Shown here piece by piece: positions 60,634-64,000 of a stretch of 64,000 nt of DNA; the stretch's first letter is position 1, and each line of letters opens with the position of its first letter. Source of the DNA: Nocardia sp. CY41. Lineage in GTDB: Bacteria; Actinomycetota; Actinomycetes; Mycobacteriales; Mycobacteriaceae. The stretch spans positions 1 to 64,000 of the forward strand of contig NZ_VUOS01000007.1 in NCBI RefSeq assembly GCF_009829325.1, given 5' to 3'. The notes below the pieces were generated by a model. The model was not told the origin of the DNA, did no database searches, and saw nothing but the letters and a program-made list of their open reading frames with translations. A program made the translations under genes and the position numbers.

Positions 60634-61416
60634 ATGTCGAGCCAGGACAACACGACGATCTGGATGCGCCCGGAGGAGTTGGAACGCTCGGGGCGTGGGC
60701 GTCGTCCTGGTTACAGCCGTGTCCAGATCACGCAGGCGGCGGTGCGGGTCGCCGACGGGGAGGGTATGGACGCGGTGACCATGCGGCGAATCGCCACGGA
60801 ACTCGGCACCGGGGCGATGTCGCTGTACCGGTACGTCGCCGGTAGAGAAGACTTGATCGACCTCATGATCGATGCGGTGGTGGGCGAGATCGCCCTCCCC
60901 GCCCAGCCGAGTGGCGACTGGCGCACGGACTTGTCGCTCGTCGCCGAGCAGATACGCGCGGTGGGCCTACGTCATCCCTGGCAGATCGCTCTGGCCAACC
61001 GGCGTCCGACTCTGGGGCCGCACTCTTTGCGCGTGCAGGAGTTCGCCATGTCCGCACTCGACGGTTTCGGGCTGGACATCGACGAAATCGCCAGTTTGGT
61101 CGGGATGTTGAGCGACTACACCCACAGCGCCGTCCATCGGGAGATCGGCTGGCTGGAACAGGCGCGGCGCACCGGCATGGACATGGCCCAATGGATGAGC
61201 GGCTACGTCGGACCGTACGTCGCCCAGGTCGTCGCCTCCGGGCAGTACCCGATGTTCACCCGCTCGATCCAGCAGGCGCGCGTGCCGCATCTGCTACCGG
61301 AGGAACGATTCCGGTACGGGCTATCCCATGTACTCAACGGCATCGCCGCCGGTCTCCCCGCCGACAGCAGGCAAGGCCACCCGCCCAACGGGCCGATACC
61401 CGATTGCGCAGACTGA
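60634..61416 (+). CDS. TetR-family regulator
   Basis: The product is 260 residues from ATG 60634 behind AGGAGG. The HTH is MDAVTMRRIATELGTGAMSLYRYVAGREDLIDLM. The C-terminal domain is of the TetR_C_1 (TetR/tetracycline-repressor-like) type (WRTDLSLVAEQIRAVGLRHPW). It is divergent from the SnoaL-F420 operon. Operators lie in the gap. Confidence 0.92.
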   Translation: MSSQDNTTIWMRPEELERSGRGRRPGYSRVQITQAAVRVADGEGMDAVTMRRIATELGTGAMSLYRYVAGREDLIDLMIDAVVGEIALPAQPSGDWRTDLSLVAEQIRAVGLRHPWQIALANRRPTLGPHSLRVQEFAMSALDGFGLDIDEIASLVGMLSDYTHSAVHREIGWLEQARRTGMDMAQWMSGYVGPYVAQVVASGQYPMFTRSIQQARVPHLLPEERFRYGLSHVLNGIAAGLPADSRQGHPPNGPIPDCAD

Positions 61417-61672
61417 CCGCCATGCGACCCTCTCCCTGCACCGGCGGCGGGCGCGATCAGCTTTCGCGAGGTCCACGTAGGACGTGGCCACCTGCTCCGA
61501 ACCGCTGTAGCGGACAGTGGTCCGGGGCCCATCCCCAATCCGTTGTGGATGACGGTCGATGCCTCGATCCGCACGTCGTTGATCACGCGACGAAAAAATC
61601 GTGATGAACCAGGGCCAGGGGAGTGCAACCCTGATCGGTGTGGCAGGTACGGCGCGTCTACCCGATCTTCTG

Positions 61673-61747
61673 TGGTGGGCGCAGAGGGGATCGAACCCCC
61701 GACCGCTGGTGTGTAAAACCAGTGCTCTACCGCTGAGCTATACGCCC
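61673..61747 (-). tRNA. tRNA-Val (anticodon TAC)
   Basis: Read on the minus strand: a seven-base acceptor stem GGGCGTA/TGCGCCC, D-arm GCTCAGCGGTAGAGC, anticodon arm CTGGT-TTTACAC-ACCAG, and T-arm with GTTCGATC. The loop gives anticodon TAC (Val, UAC). The discriminator A is followed by an encoded CCA (61675-61673). Confidence 0.95.
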
Positions 61748-61764
61748 GTGCCGTTACCGGCGGC

Positions 61765-62229
61765 TTATGAATCTAGCGCGGCGAGCGCTTTCTCCCAAGC
61801 CGCCTGGTCACGGGGTTCTCCGGGGCCGTTCATCTCGGCGAAGCGGATGTAGCCCTCGCGGTCGACGACGAACGTGCCGCGATTGGGGTAGCCGGACTTC
61901 TCGTTGAAGACGCCGTAGGCCTGGGCCACCGCGCCGTGCGGCCAGAAGTCCGACAGCAGCGGGAAGGTGTAGCCCTGTTCGGCGGCCCAGATCTTGTGCG
62001 TGGGCGGCGGGCCGACCGAGATCGCGAGGATCTCCGCGTTGTCGTTCTGGAACTTGGGCAGCTCGTCGCGGACCTTGCACAGCTCGCCCTGGCAGATGCC
62101 GGTGAAGGCGAGCGGGTAGAACACGATCAGGACGTTCTTCTTCCCCCGGTAGTCCGACAGCGAGACTTCCTGGTTGTTCTGGTCCTTCAACGTGAAATCC
62201 GGCGCGACAGTGCCAACCTCGAGCGGCAT
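61765..62229 (-). CDS. ahpE: AhpE-type one-cysteine peroxiredoxin
   Basis: The product is 154 residues from ATG 62229. It is a thioredoxin-fold peroxiredoxin with the peroxidatic Cys46 in FYPLAFTGICQGELC and the following TxxC context. It detoxifies peroxides and peroxynitrite with mycothiol/mycoredoxin-type reductants, as known for mycobacterial AhpE. It is next to tRNA-Val and the DUF3052 gene, as in mycobacteria. Confidence 0.92.
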   Translation of the reverse strand: MPLEVGTVAPDFTLKDQNNQEVSLSDYRGKKNVLIVFYPLAFTGICQGELCKVRDELPKFQNDNAEILAISVGPPPTHKIWAAEQGYTFPLLSDFWPHGAVAQAYGVFNEKSGYPNRGTFVVDREGYIRFAEMNGPGEPRDQAAWEKALAALDS

Positions 62230-62306
62230 AGCGAATCCTCCATCGTGTCGGGTCTCCACCGGGCGGGCGTGCGACACCACCCTGGTGGAAACCATAGCGC
62301 GGTGAC

Positions 62307-62729
62307 TCAGCGCTGCTTCGAGGGCGCCTTGGGCTGCACGAGCCTGCTACCGGTCCACGAACCGAGGCTGATCGCCGAGGTCTGGGTCAGACCCGCGGTC
62401 GGCGCCGACTCGGCGATCTCGCTCGGCTCGACGTGGCCGGGCTGTCCGGTCTTGGGGGTGAGTACCCAGACGAAGCCATCGTCGGCGAGCGGGCCGATGG
62501 CGTCCATCAGGGCGTCGACCAGATCACCGTCCCCGTCCCGCCACCACAGCAGCACGACGTCGATCACCTCGTCGGAGTCCTCGTCGACGAGTTCACCGCC
62601 GATCGCTTCCTCGACATCGGCCCTCAGGTCGTCGTCGACGTCCTCGTCCCAGCCCAATTCCTGGACAACCAAGCCGTGTGAGATGCCAAGCTTCTGAGCG
62701 TAGTTCTGCGCGTCCGCCGCGGCGACCAC
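62307..62729 (-). CDS. DUF3052 protein
   Basis: The product is 140 residues from GTG 62729 (VVAAADAQNYAQKLGI), with GAGGAGG nine bases upstream; a longer start at 62777 lacks such a site. The acidic core DEDVDDDLRADVEEAIGGELV, DVVLLWWRDGDGDLVDAL and DGFVWVLTPKTGQPGHV are diagnostic of the family. Cytosolic, function unknown. It is syntenic with ahpE and aceE across mycolate actinobacteria. Confidence 0.92.
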   Translation of the reverse strand: MVAAADAQNYAQKLGISHGLVVQELGWDEDVDDDLRADVEEAIGGELVDEDSDEVIDVVLLWWRDGDGDLVDALMDAIGPLADDGFVWVLTPKTGQPGHVEPSEIAESAPTAGLTQTSAISLGSWTGSRLVQPKAPSKQR

Positions 62730-62855
62730 GGTGGCGTCCTCCTCAACTCCCGACAGTAGATAGTTGCAAGCGAACATGGTTATGGGCTTCAGCGCAAGCC
62801 GATCCGGCGAAATAGCTACCGAATGTCGCGTTGCGATGGTGTGTCAAGGGCTTTC

Positions 62856-63413
62856 TCAGCGTTTCGGACACGAGTCGCGTACGGCGTTGCGCGCGTCGTT
62901 GACCCGCTTGCTGGCGTCGTTGAGCGCCGCGACCGGGGCGGTGTAGGTCATCTTGCGCGTCTCGGCGGCCAGCGAGCGGGCCGCGTTCACGTATTCGGTG
63001 AACAAGCCGGCCAGGTCCCCGGGCAGCGCCTCCTTGGCGGAGTTCACGCCGCTCTCCACCTTGTTCGCGGCGTCATCGAGGGTCTGCGCCGCCGAGTCGC
63101 GCTTGGCGACGTAGTCCGGGGCGTTCGAGTCGTGCGCGTCGACGAATTCGTTGTACTTGCTTACGCCTGCTCCGGTGATGGTGGGGAACTGACCGCAATT
63201 GTCGGAGATCGCCTTGGCCTGGGCCGCGGCGCGCCGGGAAGAGGTCGCGGCCGCCGACGAGGACGCCGCCTCGGTCTTGTACGCCGCCAGATCGCTCGCG
63301 TTCGGACCCGCCACGCCGTCCACCCGGTTGGCGCACCCCGCGACGACCAGTCCGACAGCGACGGCGCCGGTGGCGCACACCATTCCGAACCCGCGTGGGT
63401 TCAGCAGCTTCAT
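62856..63413 (-). CDS. Exported lipoprotein, coiled-coil
   Basis: The product is 185 residues from ATG 63413. A lipobox follows the signal peptide (GLVVAGCANR). The mature part is a long helix (AAQAKAISDNCGQFPTITGA, RDSAAQTLDDAANKVESGVNS, KRVNDARNAVRDSCP) with two cysteines. It occupies the place of Rv2240c in the conserved block and is divergent from aceE. The function is unknown; attachment at the outer plasma-membrane face is inferred. Confidence 0.8.
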   Translation of the reverse strand: MKLLNPRGFGMVCATGAVAVGLVVAGCANRVDGVAGPNASDLAAYKTEAASSSAAATSSRRAAAQAKAISDNCGQFPTITGAGVSKYNEFVDAHDSNAPDYVAKRDSAAQTLDDAANKVESGVNSAKEALPGDLAGLFTEYVNAARSLAAETRKMTYTAPVAALNDASKRVNDARNAVRDSCPKR

Positions 63414-63625
63414 CGTCCTCCCGCTCCTCAGGGCTGCCACGCTCAATGCTCACCTTGCCTGTCGAACGGTACTGGATTTCCGGCTGACATGATGATTTGG
63501 GACGCGCCATCGGCAAGGATGGATGGTGCGCCCGAACCTTTCGTAAACGGGCGGTCCGCCAACCAGCGAACCCGCCCGGGGATACCGACGCCATCAGCAT
63601 GTCCACCCCTGTACGAGGAGCAGAT

Positions 63626-64000
63626 TTGACCGACCTGATCCACTCTTCCGCACCGGCGAAATCCGCCGGTACCAGCTCCGCTCCCGCGCCCGCCGCGAGC
63701 CGCGATCCGAACGGGTCGCAGGCGCCGCAGCCGGCCGGACGGGTGCGGGTGATCCGCGAAGGGGTGGCGTCCTACCTACCGGACATCGACCCGGAGGAAA
63801 CCAGCGAATGGCTCGAGTCGTTCGATGAGATGCTCGACCGGGAGGGTCCCGGCCGTGCGCGTTACCTCATGCTCCGTCTGCTGGAGCGGGCCGGTGAACG
63901 TCGGGTCGCCATCCCGTCTTTGACCTCCACCGACTACGTCAACACCATCCCCACCGAGAACGAGCCGTGGTTCCCCGGCGACGAGGAGGTGGAGCGGCGC
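63626..64000 (+). CDS. aceE: Pyruvate dehydrogenase E1 component (partial, 5' end)
   Basis: TTG 63626 lies five bases after GAGGAG. The 125 codons seen begin [17 protein letters not shown] and run through [38 protein letters not shown] and [26 protein letters not shown], the N-terminus of the homodimeric E1. It decarboxylates pyruvate with thiamine diphosphate in the pyruvate dehydrogenase complex. The gene continues beyond base 64000. The Pro/Ala-rich start is typical of actinobacteria. Confidence 0.93.
   Translation, partial: MTDLIHSSAPAKSAGTSSAPAPAASRDPNGSQAPQPAGRVRVIREGVASYLPDIDPEETSEWLESFDEMLDREGPGRARYLMLRLLERAGERRVAIPSLTSTDYVNTIPTENEPWFPGDEEVERR

Overview
The window is high-GC actinobacterial DNA with Gly/Ala/Arg-rich proteins and many GTG or TTG starts. 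I infer a Nocardia or a close mycolate-containing relative. The reasons are a CYP125-like P450, an NDMA-dependent (mycofactocin-type) alcohol dehydrogenase, an rsbW-sigF pair, DUF3145 and DUF3052 proteins, and a right-hand block (tRNA-Val, ahpE, DUF3052, lipoprotein, aceE) in the order known around Rv2238c-Rv2241 of Mycobacterium tuberculosis. The genus call is inference.

Layout. 0-2.9 kb is a three-layer nest of insertion sequences: an IS481-type element (minus strand) split by an IS3-family element with a 3-bp target duplication, which is itself split by a second IS3-family element. 2.9-5.9 kb is a decaying accessory stretch with a frameshifted XRE/TPR regulator, a small resolvase-like gene and frameshifted membrane and secreted genes, closed by a strong terminator. 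6-9.5 kb holds a type III polyketide synthase behind a 26-bp palindrome, a small secreted protein and an XRE regulator.

9.5-16.9 kb looks like a SARP-controlled cassette. It has a DrrAB-type ABC exporter, a DUF4097 protein, a 1054-residue AfsR/BTAD regulator and a ferredoxin-P450 pair. Both the exporter and the ferredoxin-P450 operon carry the same promoter: four TGTCAG-type direct repeats spaced 12, 11 and 11 bp, a -10-like GACAGT, and a leaderless GTG. At the second site the promoter comes with a 41-codon remnant of the exporter's 5' end, so the promoter appears to have been copied.

17-29 kb holds an SRPBCC protein, a serine-protease/NUC1-nuclease fusion, a GlxA-type regulator, a VOC protein, a DUF4254-rsbW-sigF cluster, a MarR/MMPL divergent pair, a sterol-desaturase/GntR pair, a CsbD stress protein with a SigB/SigF-type promoter, and an exported glycine-rich protein. 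29-42.9 kb holds metY-osmC, an AI-2E exporter, a DUF2867 reductase, two TerD-domain proteins (one with vWA, one with TerB-like and HNH domains), two inverted copies of a small two-helix membrane protein, a DUF1254 protein and CYP125-TetR.

42.9-54.7 kb is mostly metabolic: pabAB, an APH/ACAD10-like kinase, the alcohol dehydrogenase with a long inverted-repeat operator, two serine hydrolases, DUF3145, and an XRE/TPR regulator divergent from two small genes. 54.7-61.4 kb is accessory: a lipoprotein, a remnant of an FAD monooxygenase, methyltransferases, GNAT, deazaflavin-type and SnoaL-like proteins, and a TetR. 61.6-64 kb is the conserved tRNA-ahpE-aceE block, cut by the window edge inside aceE.

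At least nine reading frames outside or inside the IS nest are broken by small indels. Some may be assembly errors, so the frameshifts need read-level confirmation before biological use.
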